Positions 1-7,363 of a DNA stretch of 11,116 bases are shown here, piece by piece. The notes below the pieces were generated by a model. That model was given only the letters and a program-made list of their open reading frames with translations, was not told where the DNA came from and made no database searches. Position numbers and translations under genes: made by a program. Where the stretch lies: assembly GCA_900548205.1 (NCBI GenBank), contig URJS01000078.1:1-11116 (forward strand), given 5' to 3'. This stretch comes from an uncultured Roseburia sp. Its GTDB lineage: Bacteria; Bacillota; Clostridia; Lachnospirales; Lachnospiraceae. Every line of letters begins with the position of its first letter. Position 1 is the first letter of the stretch.

Positions 1-570
1 GGCGGGAGCACGGACGCGGCGGCTGTTCTCTATGGATTAAACAGGATGTTTGACCTTGGTCTTTCCAAAGAGGAGCTGATGCAAAGAGGCGTAAGGCTTG
101 GCGCGGACGTACCCTATTGTGTGATGCGGGGGACGGCGCTTGCGGAGGGCATCGGAGAAAAGCTTACGGCGCTGCCGCCGATGGTAAAGTGCCCGGTGCT
201 GATCGCAAAGCCGCAGATTGGCGTATCTACGAGATTTGTATATGAAAATTTGAAGCTCAACGAACAGACGCTGCATCCCGACATCGACCGTTTGCAGGCG
301 GACATCGCCGCAAAGGACTTGCATGCGATTGCCGCTGATATGGGAAATGTGTTAGAGACGGTCACGATACCGAACTATCCGGTCATTGCGCAGATAAAGG
401 AGCATATGCAAAAGCATGGCGCGTTAAACGCCATGATGAGCGGAAGCGGACCGACGGTGTTCGGACTGTTTGAAAAGGAAAGTACGGCTGCCGCAGCTTA
501 TGAGGCGATGCGAAGCTCAGGATTGGCAAAGCAGATTTATTTGACAAGTATTTATAATAATCAGCGTTAG
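1..570 (+). CDS. ispE: 4-diphosphocytidyl-2-C-methyl-D-erythritol kinase (3' part)
   Basis: IspE is a cytoplasmic GHMP-family kinase that phosphorylates the 2-hydroxyl of CDP-methylerythritol with ATP in the MEP pathway to isopentenyl diphosphate. The window opens inside the gene: the frame is already open at base 1, and the first residues read GGSTDAAAVLYGLN, the glycine-rich ATP-binding motif of the family. Then follow GADVPYCVMRGTALAEGIGE (the ADVP aspartate is the catalytic base in this family) and, near the end, the third GHMP motif, MSGSGPTVFGLF. About 189 residues are present; full-length IspE is about 280-290, so roughly 95-100 N-terminal residues lie outside the window. The ATG at 46 is internal. 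A GntR-family regulator starts 19 nt after the stop with its own strong ribosome binding site, so the two are probably co-transcribed. Identity is secure. Confidence 0.95.
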   Translation, partial: GGSTDAAAVLYGLNRMFDLGLSKEELMQRGVRLGADVPYCVMRGTALAEGIGEKLTALPPMVKCPVLIAKPQIGVSTRFVYENLKLNEQTLHPDIDRLQADIAAKDLHAIAADMGNVLETVTIPNYPVIAQIKEHMQKHGALNAMMSGSGPTVFGLFEKESTAAAAYEAMRSSGLAKQIYLTSIYNNQR

Positions 571-589
571 CAAAGAGAGGAGGAGATGG

Positions 590-1279
590 ATGACAGAGGA
601 TTTAAAATTAAATATGAATGCGTATCTGCCTCTGCGTGACGTAGTGTTCCATACGCTGCGTGAGGCGATTTTAAAGGGAGAATTAAAGCCGGGGGAGCGC
701 CTGATGGAGCTGCAGCTTGCCGCAAAGCTTGGGGTGAGCCGCACGCCGATCCGGGAGGCGATCCGTATGCTTGAGCAGGAGGGGCTTGCAGTCACGATCC
801 CAAGAAAGGGCGCGGAGGTCGCGAAAATGACGGAGAAGGATATGGAGGACGTCCTACAGATTCGCGATGCGTTAGATGAGCTTGCGGTGTCGATCGCCTG
901 TGAGCAGATCACGGCGGAGGAGCTGGAGGAACTGCAGCGCACGATGCATGAATTTGAGGAATACACAAAGACCGGAGATGTAAAGCGGACAGCAGAGGCG
1001 GATGTACGTTTCCATGATATTATTTATAAGGCGACGCGTAATCCAAAGCTTGAAAATATGCTCAATAACCTGCGGGAACAGATGTACCGTTACCGCGTGG
1101 AGTACTTAAAGGATGAGAGAAATTATCCTGTTTTGATCAAAGAACATAATGAAATTGCAGAAGGGCTGGTCAGCAAGGATAAGGGACGCGTGACGGCTGC
1201 AATGCATCTGCATGTGGAAAATCAGGTGAATGCGGTCAAGGAAATGATCCGCGAGCAGGATGAAATGCATAAGGATTAA
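590..1279 (+). CDS. GntR-family regulator, FadR/FCD subfamily
   Basis: DNA-binding transcription factor of 229 residues. The N-terminal winged helix-turn-helix is clear: residues 20-30 are FHTLREAILKG, and about 36-66 contain LAAKLGVSRTPIREAIRML, the GntR signature. The C-terminal part (about 85-220) is an all-helical FCD ligand domain. It keeps the usual metal-ligand pattern D138-x3-H142, H186 (KEHNEI) and H208 (LHVENQ), so it probably binds a divalent metal together with a small carboxylate effector. The effector and target genes cannot be read from the sequence. The start is set by AGGAGG at 578-583, six bases before the ATG at 590. It follows ispE by 19 nt and is closed by the terminator at 1295-1322, so it is probably the last gene of the ispE unit. 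No obvious autoregulatory operator was seen in the short gap. Confidence 0.9.
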   Translation: MTEDLKLNMNAYLPLRDVVFHTLREAILKGELKPGERLMELQLAAKLGVSRTPIREAIRMLEQEGLAVTIPRKGAEVAKMTEKDMEDVLQIRDALDELAVSIACEQITAEELEELQRTMHEFEEYTKTGDVKRTAEADVRFHDIIYKATRNPKLENMLNNLREQMYRYRVEYLKDERNYPVLIKEHNEIAEGLVSKDKGRVTAAMHLHVENQVNAVKEMIREQDEMHKD

Positions 1280-1294
1280 AAAAAGGAACATAAT

Positions 1295-1322
1295 AAAAAG
1301 GATGCGAAAGCATCCTTTTTTT
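1295..1322 (+). terminator. Rho-independent terminator after the GntR gene
   Basis: A perfect inverted repeat: left arm AAAAAGGATGC (1295-1305), GAAA tetraloop (1306-1309), right arm GCATCCTTTTT (1310-1320), with the T run continuing to 1322. It begins 15 nt after the regulator's stop codon. It separates the ispE-GntR unit from the germination operon. Confidence 0.9.
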
Positions 1323-1401
1323 GATGAAAACTTTTAGAAAGAATAAAAGCACGGCTTGATGCAGGGATTTTATAAGGCAATCAGCGTTATAAGGGGGACG
1401 G

Positions 1402-2907
1402 ATGGCGATACAGGAGAAAACACCGATCAGCATGTCGTTGGCAGAGAATGTTGCCCGCATGGAGGTCTTATTTGATACATGTGCAGATATTAAGAAAAAG
1501 CAGATGAATTTGGGCGTTCATAAGGATGTTCCCTGTTATCTGACCTTTATTGAGGTAGCGGTCGATATGGGAAATTCTGCTCTGTTAGAATTGCTCAAAT
1601 ACCTGCGGGGAGCGGAAAAGGAAGAAATTTATGCCGCGCTTTCCAAAAATGCGCTTGGCATTTCGGACGCCACCTATTTTGAGACGATCGAGGAGGCGGC
1701 TTCCGGACTTTTGACCGGAGAGGCGATTCTTTTTGTCGACGGCTTTGACAAGGCGGTAAAGATACCGGATGACGGTTATCCGAACAAGGGGGTAGGTGAG
1801 GCGCAGTCGGAAAAGGTAGTGCGGGGCTCCAATGAAGGCTTTACGGATTCCGTCAAGCAGAATGCGGCGCTGATCCGCAAGCGCATCCGCTCTCCGCAGG
1901 TAAAGGTCAAGCAGAAGACTGCCGGTGTACGTTCAAAAACAAATGTTTATCTTGTTTACATGGATGAGCTTGTCTATCCGGGGCTGCTCGCGGAAGTTGA
2001 GCGCCGTCTGGAACGCTTTGAGATTGACGGGGTATTAGACAGCGGCGTTTTAGAGCAGCTGACCGAGGAACGGTGGTATTCGCCGTTTCCGCAATTTCAG
2101 ACGACGGAGCGGCCGGATCGCGCCGCGATGGCGATCTTGGAGGGAAGGGTCGTTTTGCTCTCGGATAATTCGCCTGTGGGCTTACTGCTTCCGACAGATT
2201 ATAATTCCTTTATCAAGACGAGCGATGATTATTATAACCGCTGGGGAATTGCGAGTCTGGAGCGCTTGCTGCGCTATGTGGCGTCATTTCTTGCCATGAC
2301 GCTGCCGGGACTCTATCTGGCGGTGACAAATTTTCATACACAGATTTTGCCGACCACTTTGCTGTTATCGTTTGCGGAGGCAAGAGCGGGCGTACCGTTT
2401 CCGGCAGTCATCGAGGTGCTGCTGATGGAGCTGTCCTTTGAGCTTTTGCGTGAGGCTGGTGTGCGGCTGCCCGGAACGATGGGAAATACGATCGGTATTG
2501 TAGGCGGATTAATCATCGGACAGTCGGCGGTCGAGGCAAACCTTGTCAGCCCGATCGTCGTGATCGTCGTAGCATTTACCGCGCTTTGCTCATTTGCGAT
2601 TCCAAGCGAGGAGTTTGCGACAGCGTTTCGTCTTTTAAAATTCTTTTTTATTGCGATCTGCGCGTGGCTTGGTTTTTTTGGATTTTTGGTCGGAATGCTT
2701 GGCGTGCTGATCCATCTGTCACAGCTGAAAAGCTTTGGCATTCCGTATCTGATGCCGTTTGTGGGAGCAGACCTAAACGATTATGAGGATGAGCGTGATT
2801 TTTTGTGGAGACAGCCGCTGCATAAATTAAAGATGCGCCCGATCTACGCAAGGAGGAGGCAGCGGCGCAGGCTTCGTATGTATGAGCAGGGAAAAGGGGA
2901 GAAGTAG
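1402..2907 (+). CDS. gerA: Spore germination protein, GerA family (A subunit of germinant receptor)
   Basis: This is the A subunit of a GerA-type germinant receptor, an inner spore membrane complex that senses small nutrients and starts germination. The protein has 501 residues, close to the usual 480-500. Residues 1-285 are the soluble N-terminal part with family motifs: VVRGSNEGFTDSV (139-151), NAALIRKRIR (154-163), TTERPDRAA (234-242), GRVVLLSDNSP (248-258) and DDYYNRW (275-281). Hydrophobic segments follow at about 288-308, 364-380, 381-400 and 408-438, with VPFPAVIEVLLMELSFELLR (331-350), REAGVRLP (350-357) and SFGIPYLMPF (444-453). The basic tail RRRQRRRLR (485-493) is probably cytoplasmic. 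The start is the ATG at 1402 after a G-rich AAGGGGGACGG; the match to the Shine-Dalgarno sequence is modest. The next gene encodes the B and C subunits in one frame. The family is certain; the germinant and the exact paralogue name are not known. SpoVAF is a related but less likely alternative because no spoVA gene is nearby. Confidence 0.93.
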   Translation: MAIQEKTPISMSLAENVARMEVLFDTCADIKKKQMNLGVHKDVPCYLTFIEVAVDMGNSALLELLKYLRGAEKEEIYAALSKNALGISDATYFETIEEAASGLLTGEAILFVDGFDKAVKIPDDGYPNKGVGEAQSEKVVRGSNEGFTDSVKQNAALIRKRIRSPQVKVKQKTAGVRSKTNVYLVYMDELVYPGLLAEVERRLERFEIDGVLDSGVLEQLTEERWYSPFPQFQTTERPDRAAMAILEGRVVLLSDNSPVGLLLPTDYNSFIKTSDDYYNRWGIASLERLLRYVASFLAMTLPGLYLAVTNFHTQILPTTLLLSFAEARAGVPFPAVIEVLLMELSFELLREAGVRLPGTMGNTIGIVGGLIIGQSAVEANLVSPIVVIVVAFTALCSFAIPSEEFATAFRLLKFFFIAICAWLGFFGFLVGMLGVLIHLSQLKSFGIPYLMPFVGADLNDYEDERDFLWRQPLHKLKMRPIYARRRQRRRLRMYEQGKGEK

Positions 2908-3013
2908 GATGCCGGAGCTTGTGCCGAAGTGTCACAAATTGAAACCGCAGAGCCGGAGCTGAAATTCGGCTTGCGTTTTGCCGTGTTAAATCGCTTTGGA
3001 AGGGAAGATCAAT
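2908..3013 (+). other. Gap between gerA and the gerB-gerC frame, with a possible leader ORF
   Basis: These 106 nt are unusual for a germination operon, whose genes are normally nearly contiguous. Two things can be read in them. An ATG at 2909, one base after the gerA stop and seven bases after AGGGGAG (2895-2901), opens a 17-codon frame (MPELVPKCHKLKPQSRS) that ends at 2960-2962. In addition, the gerA frame itself stays open after its TAG for 40 codons, to a TAA at 3028-3030 that overlaps the start of the next gene by 17 nt. A 7-bp inverted repeat with one G-T pair sits at 2951-2971 but has no T run. No homology is recognised in any of these. Confidence 0.35.
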
Positions 3014-5089
3014 ATGTTTTCAGAAAATAACCGAATATCGGAACGGCAGGCGTTTCGTCTGCTCACCTATGACCTGCTGGGGCTTAGCACCTTGATTCTT
3101 CCGGGCGTGCTCGCACGGACAGCCGGGAGAGACGGGATTTTTAGCATTGCGATCGGAATGGCAGCTGCCATTTTGTATTTGCGGATGCTGTGCGCGCTGC
3201 AAAAGGACTGTGCGCTGGATTTCCCCGCGTATTTGGAACAGAGGCTCGGAAGATTTTGGGGAAAGCTGGTACAGGCAGGATTTTTGCTTTATCTGTTATT
3301 GCTGGCGGGCTATACGGCATATCTGTTTGCCGATGCGGTGCTGATGAGTCTGCTGCGTGAGGAGAGCTTTTATCTGGTGCTTTGCTTGCTGCTTATTCTG
3401 GTGTTTTACGGACTTTGGGGAGGACTGGAAGGGCGGGCAAGAATCTATGAGCTGTTGTTTTGGGTTCTTTTGATCCCTTTGTTTTTGATGCTCTTTTTTT
3501 CGCTGGATGAGATACGAACGGATTATTGGAGTCCGGTGTTTACCGCAGGAGCGGGCAGCGTGGCGGAAGGCGGTTATTATGTATTTTCCGCGCTGGCAGT
3601 CATCATGCTTATCCTGTTTCTCGGAAATCGTGTGAAAAAGAAGGAAACGCTGTTTCGCCTTGGAAAACGCGCGTTGCTTTTGACGGGAGGAATCCATGCG
3701 GCGCTGTATCTGATTCTGCTTGGCGTATTTGGGGAACGGGCGCTTGGGAGCATGGAATATCCGGCGGTTACGCTGATGAGCACGGTGCGGGTTTCCGGTT
3801 TATTTTTGCGAAGGACAGACGCTTTTATGTTTGCGGTGTGGTTTTTTACACTCTACGCGCTGCTCGCAAGCTCCATATTTTACAGCGGGGAAATCCTATT
3901 GCAGCTCTTGGGAAAAAAGGCTGGGCAGGCAGACGGAGGTAAGCGGGAAAAGGCAGCGTATGCCGCGGCGATTCTTTTGACGGGAGCGGCTGCTGTTGTT
4001 TGCTATCACAGCTTTGAGTGGATGGAGCGGTGTGTGTGGCTGCTGTGCTATGTGGGAACGCCGTTTCTTGTGCTTGTGCCGTTTGGACTTTATCTCTCGG
4101 GGGGGTGGAAACAAAAGACTCTGCAGCGCGCGCAGAGGGGGGCGGCAATGATCGTGCTCCTTTTGCTATGCGGGGGAACGCTTTCGGGATGCAAAACGGC
4201 GGAGCTTGAGGATCGGGATTTTCCGGTAGAACTGGCGTTGTCCGATGAGTCGGACCTGACCAGAGAATTTCTTGATGCGGGAAATGCCGGAAATCGTATG
4301 ATCGATTACAGTCACCTAAAGGTAATGATTTTAAGTAAGTCGTTCATTGAGAATGAAGGGCTTATGGAGGAATTGCTTCGGCTGCTCCGGGAAAAAAATG
4401 AGATTCCGCAGAGCGCCTATGTGGTCGTGGCGGAGGATGCAAAGGAGCTGCAAAAGGCAGAGGAGGCGTTGGGAGAGCCGGTCGGCGTTTATCTGGAGCA
4501 GACCTTTGAAAATGTTTCTCCGATAAAAAAACAGGCATATCCGACACTTGGGATGCTTTATCAGGAACGGGAGAATCAAAACGAGACCCTGCTGCTTCCG
4601 TTCGTAAAGGAGGAGCAGGAGGGCATTGCAGTTGATTGCTATTATGTGTGGAAGCGCGGCGCGGCTTGTGGAAAAATAGAAAAGGATGCAGCGCTGCTTT
4701 CTTTTTTCACACAGGAACAGATGAAGGAATATCAGCTTCCGTTGGAGGATGGCGGCGCCGTTTCTCTGACCGGAGCGCATACAAAAATCAGTTTTCATGA
4801 AGAGGGGGAGGAAAGGGAGGTAATAGTACAGCTTCGCTGCAGCGGCGAGCTTACGGGGGCGCCTCAGCCGGAAGGCGAGGAGGATCGCAGACTGACGGGA
4901 CAGATCGAGGCTTATATGAACAGGCTTGCAAAACAGACGCTCCGTTGGCATGGGGTAGACGTTACGAACAGCTTCCGAAAGCTGGGAGCGGAGCGCGACC
5001 GGTATCTTGCCGCCTGCGAAAGACCAAAGACGTATGAAACGGCGCTGACGATTCGGTACGAGGTTGTCATTGATTGGATAAATCTTTAA
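3014..5089 (+). CDS. Fused GerB-type germination permease and GerC-type germination lipoprotein
   Basis: One frame of 691 codons covers two subunits of a GerA-type germinant receptor. Residues 1-361 are the B subunit, an amino-acid-permease-like membrane protein. It starts with RISERQAFRLL and LSTLILPGVLARTAGRDG and has about ten hydrophobic segments, the last at about 339-361. A basic loop (KQKTLQRAQR, 366-375) leads into M379 and a complete lipoprotein signal: hydrophobic IVLLLLCGGT followed by the lipobox LSGC, with Cys393 as the lipidation site. Residues 393-691 are the C subunit: AELEDRDFPVELALS after the cysteine, and the family C-terminal region with YMNRLAKQTLRWHGVDVTNS and, near the end, TIRYEVVIDWINL. 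At about 299 residues this part is somewhat short for a GerC. The start is ATG 3014, with AGGGA at 3001-3005; an in-frame TTG at 2996 has no ribosome binding site. B and C are normally separate genes. The junction lies beside a G7 tract (4099-4105), and one base fewer would separate them, so a frameshift artefact is possible. Confidence 0.85.
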   Translation: MFSENNRISERQAFRLLTYDLLGLSTLILPGVLARTAGRDGIFSIAIGMAAAILYLRMLCALQKDCALDFPAYLEQRLGRFWGKLVQAGFLLYLLLLAGYTAYLFADAVLMSLLREESFYLVLCLLLILVFYGLWGGLEGRARIYELLFWVLLIPLFLMLFFSLDEIRTDYWSPVFTAGAGSVAEGGYYVFSALAVIMLILFLGNRVKKKETLFRLGKRALLLTGGIHAALYLILLGVFGERALGSMEYPAVTLMSTVRVSGLFLRRTDAFMFAVWFFTLYALLASSIFYSGEILLQLLGKKAGQADGGKREKAAYAAAILLTGAAAVVCYHSFEWMERCVWLLCYVGTPFLVLVPFGLYLSGGWKQKTLQRAQRGAAMIVLLLLCGGTLSGCKTAELEDRDFPVELALSDESDLTREFLDAGNAGNRMIDYSHLKVMILSKSFIENEGLMEELLRLLREKNEIPQSAYVVVAEDAKELQKAEEALGEPVGVYLEQTFENVSPIKKQAYPTLGMLYQERENQNETLLLPFVKEEQEGIAVDCYYVWKRGAACGKIEKDAALLSFFTQEQMKEYQLPLEDGGAVSLTGAHTKISFHEEGEEREVIVQLRCSGELTGAPQPEGEEDRRLTGQIEAYMNRLAKQTLRWHGVDVTNSFRKLGAERDRYLAACERPKTYETALTIRYEVVIDWINL
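4099..4105 (+). repeat. G7 homopolymer at the gerB-gerC junction
   Basis: Seven consecutive G bases lie in the last codons of the permease part. A second run of six G follows at 4137-4142. With seven G the permease reads on into the lipoprotein. With six G it reads on as SGGGNKRLCSARRGGRQ and stops at the TGA at 4149-4151. With eight G it would stop at 4207-4209. The tract therefore decides whether B and C are fused or separate. Mononucleotide runs of this kind are prone to polymerase slippage and to sequencing length errors. Confidence 0.8.
4136..4150 (+). promoter_or_regulatory. Internal ribosome binding site and start for a free GerC lipoprotein
   Basis: AGGGGGG (4136-4142) lies five bases before an in-frame ATG (4148-4150). 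That ATG begins a textbook lipoprotein signal peptide, and initiation here would give a free 313-residue GerC. The G run is only a fair match to the anti-Shine-Dalgarno sequence, so efficiency is uncertain. In the alternative reading with six G, the stop of gerB and this start overlap as ATGA, the usual coupling arrangement. Confidence 0.55.
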
Positions 5090-5108
5090 AAACAGACTGC
5101 ATTTGTGC

Positions 5109-5137
5109 TTGACGCTTTCTGAAAAAATAGCTACCAT
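5109..5137 (+). promoter_or_regulatory. Sigma-A-like promoter for proC and the GH13 gene
   Basis: TTGACG (5109-5114) matches five of six bases of the -35 box. A 17-bp spacer leads to TACCAT (5132-5137), which matches four of six bases of the -10 box. It lies 42 nt before proC. The sporulation genes upstream should be transcribed in the forespore, so a separate vegetative promoter for proC makes sense. No terminator is visible between the germination genes and this promoter. Confidence 0.6.
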
Positions 5138-5178
5138 GGGAAGTAGGCAGAAAGTAATAGAGAAAGGCAGGACTTTTT

Positions 5179-5997
5179 ATGATCGATGATAAAATTATCG
5201 GATTTATCGGCGCGGGTAATATGGGAAGCGCAATGATCGGCGGTATCTTAAAGGCTTCGCTGGTCGCGACCGGACAGCTGATCGCAAGTGCGCACTCGTC
5301 AGAGACGCTGGAGCGGCTGCACGCGCGTTTTAAGATTGAGACGACGCTTTCCAATCAGACGGTTGCGGAGCGCAGCGACATTTTAGTTCTTGCGGTAAAG
5401 CCGGATAAATTTGACGAGGTGCTTCCGCAGATTGCGCCTCATGTCAAAAACCAGTGTATTGTTGTTTCGGTTGCTGCGGGCAGGACGATTGCAGCGATCG
5501 AAAAAGGCTTCGGGCGAGAGCTGAAGCTGGTGCGGGCAATGCCGAATACGCCTGCGCTTGTGGGAGAAGCGATGAGCGCGCTCTGTGCGAATACAAGGGT
5601 GACAGAGGAGGAGCTTGCGGAGGTGCGGCAGATTTTTGAGGCGTTTGGAAAGGCGGAGGTCGTGCCGGAGCGTCTGCTCGATGCAGTGGTCGGTGTTTCC
5701 GGTTCTTCGCCTGCGTATGTGTATCTGTTTCTTGAGGCGATGGCAGACGCCGCTGTCGCGGAGGGGATGCCGCGTGAAAAGGCGTATAAATTCGCTGCAC
5801 AGGCGGTCTGCGGCGCGGCAAGGATGGTGCTTGAGACCGGCAGACATCCGGGAGAGCTAAAGGATGAGGTCTGCTCGCCGGGAGGAACGACGATCGAGGC
5901 GGTAGCCGCACTGGAAAAAGGCGGACTGCGCGATGCGGTGATCACGGCACAGCGCATCTGTACAGAAAAATCGCGGGTAATGAGCAGAGAGGAATAG
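5179..5997 (+). CDS. proC: Pyrroline-5-carboxylate reductase
   Basis: ProC catalyses the last step of proline synthesis, reducing 1-pyrroline-5-carboxylate to L-proline with NAD(P)H in the cytoplasm. The protein has 272 residues, a normal length. The N-terminal Rossmann motif GFIGAGNMGSAMIGG is at 8-22, DILVLAVKPDKF at 67-78 and RAMPNTPALVGE at 119-130. The C-terminal dimerisation and substrate domain carries GVSGSSPAYVYLFLEAMADA (172-191), AEGMPREKAY (194-203) and the family signature from KDEVCSPGGTTIEAV (228-242) through LRDAVITA (250-257). The start ATG 5179 follows AAAGGCAGG. Nothing is missing. It is followed after 10 nt by a GH13 enzyme gene, probably in the same transcript. Identity is secure. 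Confidence 0.96.
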   Translation: MIDDKIIGFIGAGNMGSAMIGGILKASLVATGQLIASAHSSETLERLHARFKIETTLSNQTVAERSDILVLAVKPDKFDEVLPQIAPHVKNQCIVVSVAAGRTIAAIEKGFGRELKLVRAMPNTPALVGEAMSALCANTRVTEEELAEVRQIFEAFGKAEVVPERLLDAVVGVSGSSPAYVYLFLEAMADAAVAEGMPREKAYKFAAQAVCGAARMVLETGRHPGELKDEVCSPGGTTIEAVAALEKGGLRDAVITAQRICTEKSRVMSREE

Positions 5998-6007
5998 GGG
6001 GACTTAG

Positions 6008-7327
6008 ATGCAGCGTATGTGGGCGTTTGAAAGTGTGTTTTATCAGATTTATCCGCTTGGTTTTTGTGGAGCGCCATTTGAGAATGACGGGGTGCTTTCA
6101 CACAGAATTTTAAAGGTCAACGATTGGATCTTACATATAAAAAGCTTGGGGGCAAATGCCATTTATTTTTCCCCGGTGTTTGAATCTGATACGCACGGCT
6201 ATAATACGAGAGATTATAAAAGGATCGATACGAGGCTGGGGACAAATGAGGATTTTGCCAAAGTCTGTGAAAATCTGCACAATGAGGGAATCCGGATTGT
6301 GCTCGATGGCGTATTCAATCATGTCGGACGCGGATTTTGGGCATTTCGCGATGTCTTGAAAAATCGTTGGGATTCTGTCTATAAAGATTGGTTTTACTTG
6401 AACTTTGATGGAAACTCAAGCTATAACGACGGGCTGTGGTATGAGGGCTGGGAGGGGAATTATGATCTTGTAAAGCTGAATCTTAAAAATGAGGCGGTTG
6501 TGGAGTATCTTTTTTCCTGTATCAGGCAATGGGTGGAGGAATTTGACATTGACGGACTGCGGCTGGATGTCGCCTATTGTCTGGATCATGATTTTCTGCG
6601 CAGACTGCGCAGCTATTGCGACAGCTTAAAGAAGGATTTCTTTTTGGTCGGGGAGACACTGCACGGTGATTATAAGCAGTGGATGAACGATCAAATGCTG
6701 CACTCCGTAACAAATTATGAATGCTATAAGGGCTTGCATTCGAGCTTTAATTCGATGAATATGTTCGAGATCAATCATTCCCTGCTTCGGCAGTTTGGTC
6801 CGGAAAGCTGGACGCTTTATCGGGGTATGCATCTACTCTCGTTTGTGGATAATCATGATGTGACAAGGGTTGCGAGCATTTTAAATAATCCGGCGCATCT
6901 GCCGCTCATTTATGCACTTGCATTTGGAATGCCGGGCATTCCATGCGTGTACTATGGAAGTGAATGGGGGGAGCGGGCGTGCAAGGAGGAGGGAGATCCG
7001 GCGCTTCGCGCCAGCTTTCAGAAGCCGGAGTGGAATGAGCTTACAGAGTTTATCAGCAGGCTTGCAGCAGTAAAAACCTCCTCCGAGGCGCTTAATTACG
7101 GAAATTTCCGCTCGGTTCTTTTGACAAATCAACAGTGTATCTTCGAGCGAAAGACGGAGAATGAGCGCATTCTTGTTGCGATCAATGCGGATGAGAATGA
7201 CTTTATGGCTCATTTTGACGCGGGCTGCGGGCAGGCAAGAGAGCTTTTAACAGGAGAAATGCACGATTTTGGCGGCGGAAGTCTCCTGCCCGGTTATTCA
7301 GCGGCTTTCTGGAAAATGGAAGCGTAG
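6008..7327 (+). CDS. Alpha-amylase-family (GH13) glycoside hydrolase, cytoplasmic, neopullulanase/cyclomaltodextrinase-like
   Basis: A 439-residue GH13 enzyme expected to act on alpha-1,4-linked glucans or maltodextrins. All four catalytic regions are present: region I DGVFNHVG (100-107), region II DGLRLDVAY (182-190) with nucleophile Asp187, region III LVGETLHG (213-220) with acid/base Glu216, and region IV FVDNHDVTR (279-287) with Asp284. VKLNLKN (155-161) sits where neopullulanase-type enzymes have MPKLN, which suggests that subgroup. There is no signal peptide and no N-terminal carbohydrate-binding domain: the barrel starts almost at once (VFYQIYPLGF, 10-19). A short C-terminal beta domain follows (about 365-439). 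The start ATG 6008 has GGGGGA (5997-6002) five bases upstream, overlapping the end of proC; a second in-frame ATG at 6017 is too far from it. Probably co-transcribed with proC and ended by the terminator at 7364-7416. Exact substrate is unknown. Confidence 0.9.
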   Translation: MQRMWAFESVFYQIYPLGFCGAPFENDGVLSHRILKVNDWILHIKSLGANAIYFSPVFESDTHGYNTRDYKRIDTRLGTNEDFAKVCENLHNEGIRIVLDGVFNHVGRGFWAFRDVLKNRWDSVYKDWFYLNFDGNSSYNDGLWYEGWEGNYDLVKLNLKNEAVVEYLFSCIRQWVEEFDIDGLRLDVAYCLDHDFLRRLRSYCDSLKKDFFLVGETLHGDYKQWMNDQMLHSVTNYECYKGLHSSFNSMNMFEINHSLLRQFGPESWTLYRGMHLLSFVDNHDVTRVASILNNPAHLPLIYALAFGMPGIPCVYYGSEWGERACKEEGDPALRASFQKPEWNELTEFISRLAAVKTSSEALNYGNFRSVLLTNQQCIFERKTENERILVAINADENDFMAHFDAGCGQARELLTGEMHDFGGGSLLPGYSAAFWKMEA

Positions 7328-7363
7328 AGAGCGCATCATTGGTGTGGCATTCTGATAGAGAGA

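Noticed and set aside
1341..1372. Possible forespore (sigma-G) promoter before gerA: GAATA at 1341-1345 and GATTTTA at 1366-1372
   Set aside because: The spacer is 20 bp instead of about 17-18 and the -10 lacks the C of CATNNTA. A sigma-G promoter is expected for a germination operon, but this match is too weak to annotate.
2951..2971. Inverted repeat AGCCGGA/TTCGGCT between gerA and the next gene as a terminator
   Set aside because: The stem is only 7 bp with a wobble pair and no T run follows; the flanking genes belong to one operon.
5439..6101. Long antisense open frame (220 codons) opposite proC
   Set aside because: Its residues are serine- and alanine-rich low-complexity sequence typical of the complement of a GC-skewed gene; proC in the other strand is unambiguous. 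Other long antisense frames opposite gerA, the gerB-gerC frame and crt were rejected for the same reason.
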